A DNA stretch of 64,000 nucleotides from Methylumidiphilus sp963753955 (GTDB lineage Bacteria > Pseudomonadota > Gammaproteobacteria > Methylococcales > Methylococcaceae): contig CAVWEM010000005.1 in NCBI GenBank assembly GCA_963753955.1, positions 62,001-126,000 of the forward strand, read 5' to 3'. Under the pieces are notes generated by a model, which was given only the letters and a program-made list of their open reading frames with translations, did no database searches and was not told the DNA's origin. Positions 38,992-47,652 of this stretch are shown in pieces (the first letter of the stretch is position 1; each line of letters begins with the position of its first letter). A program made the translations under genes and the position numbers.

Positions 38992-39678
38992 ATGGAAGAA
39001 TTAAGCCTGCTTCAAAAAATATCCATCTGGGCGCTGCCGGTGGTGTTTGCCATCACCTTGCACGAGGTCGCCCATGGTTGGATCGCCAAATTGCTGGGCG
39101 ACAGGACTGCCGAACAGCAAGGCCGCCTGACCTTGAATCCTTTGCATCATATCGATCCCGTCGGCACTTTGCTGTTGCCCGGATTGATGCTGCTGTTCAG
39201 CGGCTTCGTCTTCGGCTGGGCCAAGCCGGTCCCCGTGAACTGGGGCCGGTTGCGCAACCCCAAGCGGGACATCGGCCTGGTGGCGGTCGCAGGCCCTGCG
39301 GCCAATTTGGCGATGATCGTCATGTGGATACTGCTGTCCCGGCTGGCCATCCTGGCGAACCTTGCTTTTGTGTCCCGTCCACTGCTGTTCATGGCGGCTG
39401 CGGGAATCTTCATCAACGGCATGTTGATGATCCTCAACTTGCTGCCGCTTCCCCCGTTGGATGGCGGGCGCGTGATGAGTTGCCTGTTGCCCTCACGTCT
39501 GTCCTATAAATTCGACAAGCTTGAGCCCTATGGGTTTATCATCTTGATTCTGTTGATGGTGACCAATATGTTGTCGATGATTTTGGGCGGGCCGCTTAAT
39601 TTCGTGATCGGCCTTTCCTTGGATTTGGCGGGCATTCCCCCTGGCGTGCTGCATCTTCTGCTGCGTCCGGCGGGATAA
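38992..39678 (+). CDS. Site-2 protease family (M50) membrane peptidase
   Basis: 228 residues, about five transmembrane segments. The zinc motif is FAITLHEVAHGWIAK (HExxH) near residue 24; the second metal motif is NLLPLPPLDGGRVMSCLLP with Asp. It lacks a PDZ domain, so it is the short rhomboid-neighbour type found just upstream of scpA in many proteobacteria. Substrate unknown. Confidence 0.9.
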   Translation: MEELSLLQKISIWALPVVFAITLHEVAHGWIAKLLGDRTAEQQGRLTLNPLHHIDPVGTLLLPGLMLLFSGFVFGWAKPVPVNWGRLRNPKRDIGLVAVAGPAANLAMIVMWILLSRLAILANLAFVSRPLLFMAAAGIFINGMLMILNLLPLPPLDGGRVMSCLLPSRLSYKFDKLEPYGFIILILLMVTNMLSMILGGPLNFVIGLSLDLAGIPPGVLHLLLRPAG

Positions 39679-39716
39679 CTGCCACTTGCTTAAAGGCTGG
39701 CATCCTAAATCGCCCC

Positions 39717-40525
39717 ATGCAGGCCGAGGCCAATCTTCCCGTTCCCCCGGATGTGATCGCCCTAGTCAACGGCGCTCCGTTCCTGGCGATGCCGGAGGAT
39801 TTGTATATCCCCCCGGACGCGCTGGAGGTTTTCCTGGATACTTTCGAGGGGCCGCTGGATCTATTGCTGTATCTGATTAGGCGGCAGAATCTGGATATTC
39901 TGGACATACCCATCGCAGCCATCACCAAACAATATATTGCCTACATCGACATGATGGCCGAGATGCGCATGGAGCTGGCCGCCGAATACCTGCTGATGGC
40001 TGCGATATTGGCCGAAATCAAATCCCGCATGTTGCTGCCCCGCACAGAAACCGCCGAAGCCGAGGAAGGCGATCCACGCGCCGAACTGGCCCGCCGCTTG
40101 CTGGAATACGAGCGCTACAAAGCGGCGGCGGAAGATTTGGACAAGCTGCCCCGTTCCGAGCGCGACGTGTTTGAGATGGGAGGGGTGGACACCAGCACGG
40201 TGGCCGTGCGCAAGGTTTACCCGCAAGTCGATTTGGCTGAAGTGTTGCGGGCCTTCGAGGATGTGTTGCGCCGCGCCGAGCGTTCCACCCACCATCGCAT
40301 CTTGCGCGAGCCTTTGTCCGTGCGCGAACGCATGTCCGCCGTGCTGGCCCGGTTGAAAGACCGGCAATTGCTAAACTTCGCCGAATTGTTCAACCGTGGC
40401 GAAGGCAGATCGGGCGCGGTGGTGGCACTGCTGGCCATCTTAGAATTATGCAAGGAAAGCCTGATCGAAATCATCCAGGAAAAACCCCTCGGCGAATTGC
40501 AAGTCCGCCTGATTGCGCATGCCTG

Positions 40526-40526
<1 letters not shown>
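39717..40526 (+). CDS. scpA: Segregation and condensation protein A
   Basis: 269 residues. The kleisin subunit of the SMC-ScpAB condensin. The N-terminal SMC-neck-binding domain is FEGPLDLLLYLIRRQNLDIL and IPIAAITKQYIAYI, followed by ELAAEYLLMAAILAEIKSRM. The C-terminal winged helix contains ILELCKESLIEIIQEKPL. The ATG is 38 bases behind the M50 gene. The stop overlaps the scpB start (ATGA-type). Confidence 0.95.
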
Positions 40527-41176
<650 letters not shown>

Positions 41177-42007
41177 CACCCATCCCGACGGCGAGCGCAT
41201 CCAAAAGGTGCTGGCCCGCGCCGGCCTAGCCTCGCGGCGGGAAATCGAGGAATGGATCAAGAGCGGCGAGATCCTGCTCAACGGCAACCTCGCCAAGCTC
41301 GGCGACCGCTGGAAAGAGGGCGACCGGCTGGCGGTGCGGGGCCGTCCGGTCAATGTCGAAAAACGCTTCAACCAGGCGACGCGGGTGTTGCTCTACCATA
41401 AGCCCACCGGCGAAGTGGTCACCCGCCGCGACCCCGAAGGCCGCCCCACCATTTTCGCGCAGTTGCCGCGCCTGGAAATTGGCCGCTGGATCAACGTGGG
41501 CCGGCTGGACATCAACACGCAAGGGCTGCTGTTGGTCACCAACAACGGCGAACTGGCCAACAAGCTGATGCATCCCTCCCAGCAGATCGAGCGGGAATAC
41601 GCCGCGCGTGTGCTGGGGGATGTCAGCGAGGAAGTGCTGGAACGCCTGAAAAAAGGCGTGGAACTGGAAGACGGCCCGGCGCATTTCAACGACATCGCCG
41701 ACGCCGGCGGGGAAGGCTCCAACCATTGGTACCATGTCACCCTGTCCGAAGGCCGCAACCGCATCGTCCGCCGCCTGTGGGAATCCCAGGGTATTCTCGT
41801 CAGCCGCCTGATCCGCATCCGCTTCGGCGACATCGTCCTGCCGCCCCATATCCAGGCGCGGACGGTTTCTGAATTGTCCCCGGAAGACCGGGACAAGCTG
41901 CTGACCTCGGTCGGCCTGCCGCCTGAAAGCCCGCAACGCAAGCCTTTCCGCGCACAGGGGAGTGATGGGAAGTGGCGGGGGAGATAAGACAGTATCTCCC
42001 TAGCTGT

Positions 42008-42679
42008 TTATTTTGCCGGTGTGATGGTGACTTTCTTGAGATTCTTGCAGGTATCCTTGGCGCTTTCGCACTGGACAAACCCGTGGGTATTTTTGTCCAG
42101 GCAAATCCGTACTTCATCCAGGGTTTGGGTGCTGCTCTTCGGCCCGCTTTCGGTGCAGGACAGATAGATTTGATCGGCGGTGAGCCCAGGATTGCTGTCG
42201 ATGAACAGGCTCTTGATCTTGGCGGCATTGGGTGCGCCGGAAAGATGCGGAAGCTTCAGCTTGCCGAACTGTTCCCCGATGAGTTCAAAATAAGCGCTGC
42301 GGGCCAGGCCGCTGCACGTGCCATGCGTGTCCCACTCATGCTGGATTAAAAAGTCGGAAGGCATGAAGGCATAGATCTTCTGTTTGTCGATGGGATCGGC
42401 CACCCCTCCGTTTTTGCAATTTGACGGATTGCCGCTCCCGCATTCCGGCCACAAACCATGGACAATGAATTCGCGCTTCTCCTTGCATTGCGGCTCGTCC
42501 TTGTCGGCGGGATGCGAACGGCAAAATTCCGGCGACCACGACAAAGTGAACGTGTAATATTTGAAGTGGCCTGCAGTGCTTATGTCGCAAGCCTTTTCGT
42601 CTTGTGGGGTCCAGTCGGCCAATGCCATCGTGGAAGCAAAGGCCAGTGCTGTGAATATAAAGCCTAGAATCGTCTTCAT
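42008..42679 (-). CDS. Ribonuclease T2 family protein, secreted
   Basis: 223 residues. Signal peptide LGFIFTALAFASTMALA. Both catalytic segments are intact: CAS1 as EFIVHGLWPE and CAS2 as HEWDTHGTCSG, with flanking cysteines for disulfides. Periplasmic endoribonuclease comparable to E. coli RNase I. It converges on rluB and is followed on its 5' side by a 1.1-kb repeat-rich gap. Confidence 0.92.
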   Translation of the reverse strand: MKTILGFIFTALAFASTMALADWTPQDEKACDISTAGHFKYYTFTLSWSPEFCRSHPADKDEPQCKEKREFIVHGLWPECGSGNPSNCKNGGVADPIDKQKIYAFMPSDFLIQHEWDTHGTCSGLARSAYFELIGEQFGKLKLPHLSGAPNAAKIKSLFIDSNPGLTADQIYLSCTESGPKSSTQTLDEVRICLDKNTHGFVQCESAKDTCKNLKKVTITPAK

Positions 42680-42710
42680 TTTTTTCTCTCCTTATACGAA
42701 TGTTGGGCCG

Positions 42711-42803
42711 GATTTGTAGCCCGCATGAAGCATACTGGAATGCGGGGGTTAGTGGCTCCGATCATCTCGGATTCCGCTTCGCTCCCTCCGGGCTACGCTG
42801 GCT
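42711..42803 (+). repeat. Interspersed repeat A, copy 1
   Basis: About 93 bases, opening GATTTGTAGCCCGCATGAAG and closing with GGGCTACGCTGGCT. Close relatives are at 43381-43473 and 44293-44378. Its ends are complementary (GTAGCCC with GGGCTAC), so it can fold back on itself. Confidence 0.75.
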
Positions 42804-42938
42804 GTGGCGATCAAATCCCAATAATCTCGGGTCACGCGCAACGGAATCCGAGTGGTGTTGCTGCCTCGAAAAAAAAGATCATCGTCTGCCGATTTGTCAA
42901 CCGTAATTCAATTCCGCCAGCTCACGCAAGCAGTATCG

Positions 42939-43021
42939 GTTGGGTTGCGGTTCTATCGCAACCCAACGTTTCCCGGCATTTGTTGGGTTGCCAAAAAGAC
43001 GGCAACCCAACCTACGCTGCT
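42939..43021 (+). repeat. Tandem hairpins and first copy of a 59-bp duplication
   Basis: Two perfect 11-bp stems in a row: GTTGGGTTGCG/CGCAACCCAAC (42939-42967) and GTTGGGTTGCC/GGCAACCCAAC (42982-43011). The segment 42963-43021 recurs base for base at 43656-43714. Confidence 0.8.
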
Positions 43022-43056
43022 TCGCGGTTAGGCCGCATAGCGGCCGCCGAGATTAG

Positions 43057-43212
43057 CCGGGGGTTTTAACCCCCGGAATGTGGCGGAAGGAGGCGATCCC
43101 TCGCGTAGCGACGGTTGAAAGATGCCGCGACCGATTGCGTTGCCGGGCATTACAACCGTCGCTACGCGACGGAATCCGCGCCTTGTCGCGTTCCGGGGGT
43201 TTAAACCCCCGG
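43057..43212. repeat. Nested palindromic element
   Basis: Bounded by CCGGGGGTTTTAACCCCCGG (43057-43076) and the perfect palindrome CCGGGGGTTTAAACCCCCGG (43193-43212). Inside, CGCGTAGCGACGGTTG (43102-43117) and its exact reverse complement (43153-43168) form a 16-bp stem. No protein-like frame spans it. Confidence 0.75.
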
Positions 43213-43380
43213 CTACCGTCAGTCGCCGCCCTGCGGCTTGGCCCAGACGGCAACGGCTTGACCTTTGAATTCAACGAATTACTGCTTAAGTTGGCGCGTA
43301 TGGGTATTAACCCCCGTCCGCAATAACGTTTAAATGTTGCGACGGGGTACATACCCCGTCGCGCACAGAATGTTGAACCA

Positions 43381-43473
43381 GATTTGTAGCCCGCATGAAG
43401 CACAGCGGAATGTGGGGATTCGTGGCTCCGATCATCCCGGATTCCGTTTCACTCCATCCGGGCTACGCTGGCT
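43381..43473 (+). repeat. Interspersed repeat A, copy 2
   Basis: About 85 percent like copy 1 over the same 93 bases, preceded in both by AATGTTG. The GTAGCCC/GGGCTAC ends are retained. Confidence 0.75.
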
Positions 43474-43655
43474 CCAACAAGGCCGGATATACGACTGCAA
43501 CCGATCCTCAAGCGTCCGATTGGCGATGTCCCCCTTGCAAATAGGGAGGAGTCCATATACACAGTTAGGCACAGATTGCGCGAACGTTGCGATTCGTTCC
43601 TCACTGGCGCCCTACGACATTGCCGAGTTACCGCACCTTACCGCGTTTTCGGAAT

Positions 43656-43714
43656 CCAACGTTTCCCGGCATTTGTTGGGTTGCCAAAAAGACGGCAACC
43701 CAACCTACGCTGCT
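43656..43714 (+). repeat. Second copy of the 59-bp duplication
   Basis: Identical to 42963-43021, including the GTTGGGTTGCC/GGCAACCCAAC hairpin. Confidence 0.85.
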
Positions 43715-43718
43715 GCTT

Positions 43719-43760
43719 TATCAAACAGCGAAATAGGCGGGCTTATTCCGGCCTATCTGG
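43719..43760 (+). repeat. Interspersed repeat B, copy 1
   Basis: About 42 bases (TATCAAACAGCGAAATAGGC and onward to GGCCTATCTGG) recur with two changes at 47611-47652. Both copies precede the 3' end of a minus-strand gene (brnA and the HEAT-repeat gene). Confidence 0.65.
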
Positions 43761-43771
43761 CTACGCTGGCT

Positions 43772-44020
43772 TCATGGCGCGGGTGCGCTGGAACGGTTCG
43801 TTAGGCGGGATGATGCTTCGGCTATTTCGAGTAGATAGCGGAGGGCTTTATTGACGGCTTCATCGTTTGGAAATGCTTTAGCAATATCCGGTTCAAGAAG
43901 TACCACGTTACTTTTTTCCTTTAAGCGGCTTGCGTATTTGCCGCGAACAATTACTCCAAAATCCGATCTTTTATACTCGGGGTGAAGTTCATCCTCTGCT
44001 TCAGTTTTAGCCTTCTTCAT
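43772..44020 (-). CDS. brnA: BrnA-type antitoxin
   Basis: 82 residues from ATG 44020, 14 bases inside the brnT end. MKKAKTEAEDELHPEYKRSD is followed by FGVIVRGKYA, matching the DNA-binding-antitoxin family paired with BrnT (here closer to the type that carries LLEPDIAKAFPNDEAVNKAL). It neutralises BrnT and should autorepress the pair. The C-terminal tail (SSRLTNRSSAPAP) comes from sequence near repeat B. Confidence 0.7.
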   Translation of the reverse strand: MKKAKTEAEDELHPEYKRSDFGVIVRGKYASRLKEKSNVVLLEPDIAKAFPNDEAVNKALRYLLEIAEASSRLTNRSSAPAP

Positions 44021-44279
44021 AAATTTGTCTCTCAGAATTCGTTGCCAATCTTGCAGAAATGATGCGAATATTGTTGCCGCGTTCTGTGTGTGCAACTGCC
44101 AGTAGACGGCCCGATGAAGAAATACCAAGTGTCACAAACCTATCTTCATTTTCTGAATGGTCTGGATCATGAGCCGTTGCGGAGAAATTATCCCGTAAGG
44201 CCGTCGATGCCTCTTCAAAACTGACACCGTGTTTGCGGAGATTAAACACGGCTTTTTTCTTATCCCATTCAAAACTCAT
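44007..44279 (-). CDS. brnT: BrnT family ribonuclease toxin
   Basis: 90 residues. FEWDKKKAVFNLRKHGVSFE is the family hallmark, followed by DRFVTLGISSSGRLLAVAHT and IRIISARLATNSERQIYEEG. BrnT is a RelE-fold RNase that slows translation under stress. It is upstream of its antitoxin, as in known brnTA operons. Only 14 bases separate its ATG from repeat A copy 3. Confidence 0.88.
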   Translation of the reverse strand: MSFEWDKKKAVFNLRKHGVSFEEASTALRDNFSATAHDPDHSENEDRFVTLGISSSGRLLAVAHTERGNNIRIISARLATNSERQIYEEG

Positions 44280-44292
44280 AATTGGCTAGCCA

Positions 44293-44378
44293 GATTTGTA
44301 GATCGCATGAAGCGTAGCGGAATGCGGGGTTTAGTGGCTCCGATCATCTACGCTGGCTCCATCCGGGCTATGCTGGCT
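44293..44378 (+). repeat. Interspersed repeat A, copy 3
   Basis: A diverged copy (GATTTGTAGATCGCATGAAG start, GGGCTATGCTGGCT end) with an internal rearrangement. It encodes the last residues of the HKD-like protein on the minus strand. Confidence 0.65.
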
Positions 44379-45011
44379 ACCCGGATTTTTATAGCGTAAA
44401 AGGTGTTGGATTCGTGATTTGGATTTATTGAGTTTTTTTAGTAAGATTTCTTTCAGTTCAGCCGATCCATAGTTCGAATCATCTATGCGATCTAATCCAA
44501 GCAGAGGGCCAACATTGTCATGAAATACTGCATCGAATTCCCCTATTTCATCTTTTATCACAGTAGGATCAAACAGTTGAGTAGTGTAAGGAAATCCCCG
44601 ATCTCGACGCCTCTTTCGTCCAATAAACACTACTTTGTCATCAATGATAACTAGGTTGTCATGAGGTAATCTAAGTGTGCAAATAACGTGCAGATTCTGA
44701 TTATGCATATTTTCTCTAATTACGCTAATCAATTGGTCATAACGGGGTAAAATATTGCGCCGTATATATACGTCATCGACCAATCCTAACTCTATACGTT
44801 CAATCTGTGCGTCTGGGCAAATGATAACTCTGACAACGCATTCTTGTGTAAGTAGATGCAGGAATCTGTAACGTTCTCGTAGGAGCAACTCTTGGTACCT
44901 TCCGTCATTATCATCTTCATGCAGCTCATCGTCTGATATTGCCAAAGATGATAAACTAGCTGCTTGTCTAACTGTGTTTTTTGTTTCCGATAATGCTTCA
45001 ACAATGCACAA
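44331..45011 (-). CDS. Phospholipase-D-like (degenerate HKD) protein, second gene of TIR-like pair
   Basis: 226 residues from TTG 45011, overlapping the end of the TIR-like gene by 14 bases. The core motif is HDNLVIIDDKVVFIGRK, which fits the PLD/HKD spacing HxKx4Dx6G with Asn in place of Lys. Upstream segments VVRVIICPDAQIE and QNLHVICTLRLP would be the preceding strands. Only one HKD copy is present, so it would act as a dimer like the Nuc-type nucleases if active. The tail after about residue 208 (NPGSQHSPDGASVDDRSH) is encoded by repeat A copy 3, so the native C-terminus may be lost. Assignment rests on one motif. Confidence 0.5.
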   Translation of the reverse strand: MCIVEALSETKNTVRQAASLSSLAISDDELHEDDNDGRYQELLLRERYRFLHLLTQECVVRVIICPDAQIERIELGLVDDVYIRRNILPRYDQLISVIRENMHNQNLHVICTLRLPHDNLVIIDDKVVFIGRKRRRDRGFPYTTQLFDPTVIKDEIGEFDAVFHDNVGPLLGLDRIDDSNYGSAELKEILLKKLNKSKSRIQHLLRYKNPGSQHSPDGASVDDRSH

Positions 45012-45423
45012 AGTGCGTTCTTTGTTTGCTTCTAGATGATTTATGCCAGAAATTGTTCGAGCCGAAGGGTTCGGGGGTGTGATTCAGTTTTTGGAGCCAT
45101 TGCTCCACAGCAGATGAAACGGTCTCATGTACTTTGTGTGAGTCGAAAGGGGTGTAAAGGCGGTTAATCAAGTCAGAAGGCAAAGTAGGAAGGGATTTCT
45201 CTTTGAGAATTAGGCATGGTTTTCCTTTGGCAAGCATCCAACCAAGTTCAAGATTAACATTGGGGTTATGATCAGGTTGGATTATACGTTCGAACACAGC
45301 TATGGCATATCGAGAGTGATCCATACAGAAACGAATATTGCTCCACATTTCCTCATCAAATACTACGTCTCTTGCAAGTACCCCATTTAGACCATAGCGA
45401 GAAAGCGTTTTCTTTATCGTATC

Positions 45424-46246
45424 GGAGGTGGGTTTAATTGATTTATTAAGTATGGTAGAGCATAAAATTTTCAAGCTTCTTAGGCAACCATTCCAATGGC
45501 GTATCAAATTGTTTTGTGCAAGTATTGCAACAGTTCCGAGGTTGTCCGTTACGGCACCCAAAGCGGTCGTTCCCGGTTTCGCTGCAAGGAGTGCGGGCGA
45601 ATATTCAAGACCGACTGCGTGTACCGGGCCTACGAGCCTGGCGTCAAAGACCAGATTGTGGACATTGCCATGAACGGCGGCGGCATCCGGGATACTTCGC
45701 GCATTCTGGGTATCGGCAAAAACACCGTCATTTCCACGCTAAAAAAAAGCTCCGCTGAAGTGGTCGCCGTGAACCCTTACATCGGTACGCGTGAGATCGC
45801 CGTCGAAATCAGGCATCCCCTTGATTCTCCAATGGATGTTCAGGCAGACGAGCCATGGAGCTACGTCGGCGACAAAAAGAACCAACGCTGGCTCCGGTAT
45901 GCCATCGATGCCGTGACAGGCTGTGTCCTGTCGTTCGTTTTCGGGCGGCGCCAAGATGCGGTGTGCGAGCAATTGATCTCAAATTTGAAGGCATTCAATA
46001 TCCGGACCTATTACACAGACGATTGGGGCAGCTATTCCGCACTCATCCCTAAAGACAAGCACGTCATTGGCAAGCGGCATACTCAAAAAATAGAAAACAA
46101 AAACCTTTTGTTGCGAACCCGGATCAAGCGATTGACGCGCAAAACGATCTGCTTTTCAAAATTGGAAGCACTTCACGACACGGTGATAGGGTTGTTTATA
46201 AATAGATACTGCTTTCAATCTCAATAAATCAATTAAACCCACCACC
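45424..46246 (+). mobile_element. IS1-family insertion sequence, copy 1 (823 bp)
   Basis: The ends are imperfect inverted repeats: left GGAGGTGGGTTTAATTGATT, right (reverse complement) GGTGGTGGGTTTAATTGATT, continuing to about 26 bases. The element is flanked by an exact 8-bp target duplication ATCGTATC (45416-45423 and 46247-46254), normal for IS1. Nearly identical to copy 2 at 57402. Confidence 0.95.
45496..46227 (+). CDS. IS1-family transposase, single fused frame
   Basis: 243 residues. The N-terminal zinc ribbon is CKYCNSSEVVRYG and FRCKECGRIF, followed by an HTH (GIRDTSRILGIGKNTVISTL). The DDE part has QADEPWSYVGDKKNQRWLRY, YYTDDWGSY, and HTQKIENKNLLLRTRIKRLT. An A8 run near 45740 keeps InsA-like and InsB-like parts in one frame. 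Confidence 0.93.
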   Translation: MAYQIVLCKYCNSSEVVRYGTQSGRSRFRCKECGRIFKTDCVYRAYEPGVKDQIVDIAMNGGGIRDTSRILGIGKNTVISTLKKSSAEVVAVNPYIGTREIAVEIRHPLDSPMDVQADEPWSYVGDKKNQRWLRYAIDAVTGCVLSFVFGRRQDAVCEQLISNLKAFNIRTYYTDDWGSYSALIPKDKHVIGKRHTQKIENKNLLLRTRIKRLTRKTICFSKLEALHDTVIGLFINRYCFQSQ

Positions 46247-46592
46247 ATCGTATCTTCAATTTCCTGCAAGGGCGACTCGTTCACATAACGCATAATAACA
46301 AACACGTTACGGTATTCGTTGCGCTCGAAATCTATGCGGTTTTTATCGTATGGGCTATTTGTCACGTTCATAAGGATAGTCTATCTAATGCCAATGTATA
46401 CGTAACTTGCAAGCTAAATCCGGTACGCATCGCGTACCTTGACCGATGCCGAAGGTTGAAAAAGGTATGCTACATGGCTTTGTGTGAGGCACATGTACAG
46501 GTATCACACACATCTGTGTCTAGGTGTATAATCCCCCCAAGTCCGACCTACCCCATTGTTTATCAAAAATCAAGGCAAAGCAAACGGGACTC

Positions 46593-46721
46593 ATGGACGC
46601 TGCAAACACCCCTTCTCCGCCGTTGGCTCCGAAGCTGCTGGATCAAGTGCGCGAGCGGATCGGGACTAAACATTACAGCATTTGCACGGAAACGCAATAT
46701 GTGCAATGGATGCGGCGCTAA
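46593..46721 (+). pseudogene. Integron-type integrase, N-terminal stub
   Basis: The 42-residue frame PKLLDQVRERIGTKHYSICT-ETQYVQWMRR matches the start of IntI-type tyrosine recombinases (SAM-like arm-binding domain). It stops at TAA after WMRR. The following bases keep a faint trace of the family in another frame and no catalytic domain remains. Remnant of a lost integron or integrase gene. Confidence 0.65.
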
Positions 46722-46893
46722 ATTATTTTTCCACGCAAGCCGGGTGGCCGGGTACGCACCGTGTCCCGCAATGGCGGCACAAATTTTCGCATTCCATGGC
46801 TCTTGGCATGTCTCCTGTATCCAGTGAGATGTAAGGGCGGGCTGTCAGCCCGGCCGATTGATTCGACACGTTCTGTCCAAGAGGAGTGCAGCC

Positions 46894-47535
46894 ATGCAAC
46901 ACGAAACCGCACACGGCAAGCCGTCATTGATCGTCGACACGAATGTCGCGGAGTACTTCAAGGATTCCTTAAGCTCGGCCCTGTCCCGCCAGAAGGTGAA
47001 GGCGGAGGAAGACACGGTGTTCTACGTCGTCAACCTGCTCGCCTGGTACGTGCGGGCGGACAACCTTTTCCCGCAAACCCCGGACGGCGTGGGCCAGCAG
47101 CCTTTGGCGCTGACCTACGCCGAGGCGGTGGAGGCGAGAAGCCCTGATGAGCGCGATGCCGCCTTGCGCCGGCTGGGGGATGTGGCCTTGGTGGTGGCCG
47201 GGCTGTTCGCAGCCAGCTTCAGCCGCAAGCTGGTGGACATCGACTATTACATCAGCATGGGCGGCAGCGCTTACGGGATGCTCTCCGAACAAACATCCGC
47301 TTCGGTGCGGACGCGCACTTTTAGGGCGATCTTCGGCGAGTTGTCGGCCAAATTTCAGTCTTTCGTGGATGCCTTGGCGGAAGTCGGGGACAACTCGGCC
47401 TTAGGGTCGCAAGCCGACGTGTTGCGGCTTTACGAAATCTGGCTGCGCACCGGCAGCGCTTACGCGGCGGAGCGTCTGCGCAAGCAAGGCATAGAACCGG
47501 TCCGGGCGGCGGTAGGCCGGAATAAGCTGCTTTGA
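46894..47535 (+). CDS. Conserved hypothetical protein
   Basis: 213 residues from ATG 46894, which has GAGGAG eight bases upstream; a longer frame from 46858 is less likely. SLIVDTNVAEYFKDSLSSAL resembles the start of PIN-domain proteins (IVDTN) but no further PIN acids are evident. VFYVVNLLAWYVRADNLFPQ, DVALVVAGLFAASFSRKLVD and IDYYISMGGSAYGMLSEQ are well-ordered helical segments. No annotated role known to me. Confidence 0.65.
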   Translation: MQHETAHGKPSLIVDTNVAEYFKDSLSSALSRQKVKAEEDTVFYVVNLLAWYVRADNLFPQTPDGVGQQPLALTYAEAVEARSPDERDAALRRLGDVALVVAGLFAASFSRKLVDIDYYISMGGSAYGMLSEQTSASVRTRTFRAIFGELSAKFQSFVDALAEVGDNSALGSQADVLRLYEIWLRTGSAYAAERLRKQGIEPVRAAVGRNKLL

Positions 47536-47610
47536 GCGTGAGCGAGAAGCGGCGTTTCCGGCACACATCGGAAATCGCCGGAAACGCCCGCCTTCCAATC
47601 CATAGGACTT

Positions 47611-47652
47611 TATCAAACAGCGAAATGGGCGGGCTTATTCCGGCCTACCTGG
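47611..47652 (+). repeat. Interspersed repeat B, copy 2
   Basis: Counterpart of 43719-43760. It overlaps the last codons of the HEAT-repeat gene on the minus strand. Confidence 0.65.

Larger units (their letters stand above)
44998..46371 (-). pseudogene. TIR-like nucleotide-binding protein split by IS1-family element
   Basis: The N-terminal 41 codons are at 46371-46247 and the rest is at 45415-44998. Removing the element plus one 8-bp target copy joins EIEDT directly to IKKTLSRYGL in frame and gives 180 residues. The joined protein has VFVIMRYVNESPLQEIEDT, NGVLARDVVFDEEMWSNIRF, HSRYAIAVFERI, the NPNVNLELGWMLAKGK motif and LPSDLINRLYTPFD. These features match predicted TIR-like nucleotide-binding proteins, where the Glu in NLELG lies at the position of the TIR NADase glutamate. 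As it stands the gene is broken. No other gene of known immunity is next to it except the HKD-like partner. Confidence 0.7.

Noticed and set aside
42680..43771. Possible CRISPR array in the repeat-rich gap
   Set aside because: Repeats are palindromic and differ in spacing and length; no regular repeat-spacer pattern and no cas genes.
46456..46827. 123-residue plus-strand frame
   Set aside because: Runs across the integrase stub in the wrong frame; residues do not look protein-like.
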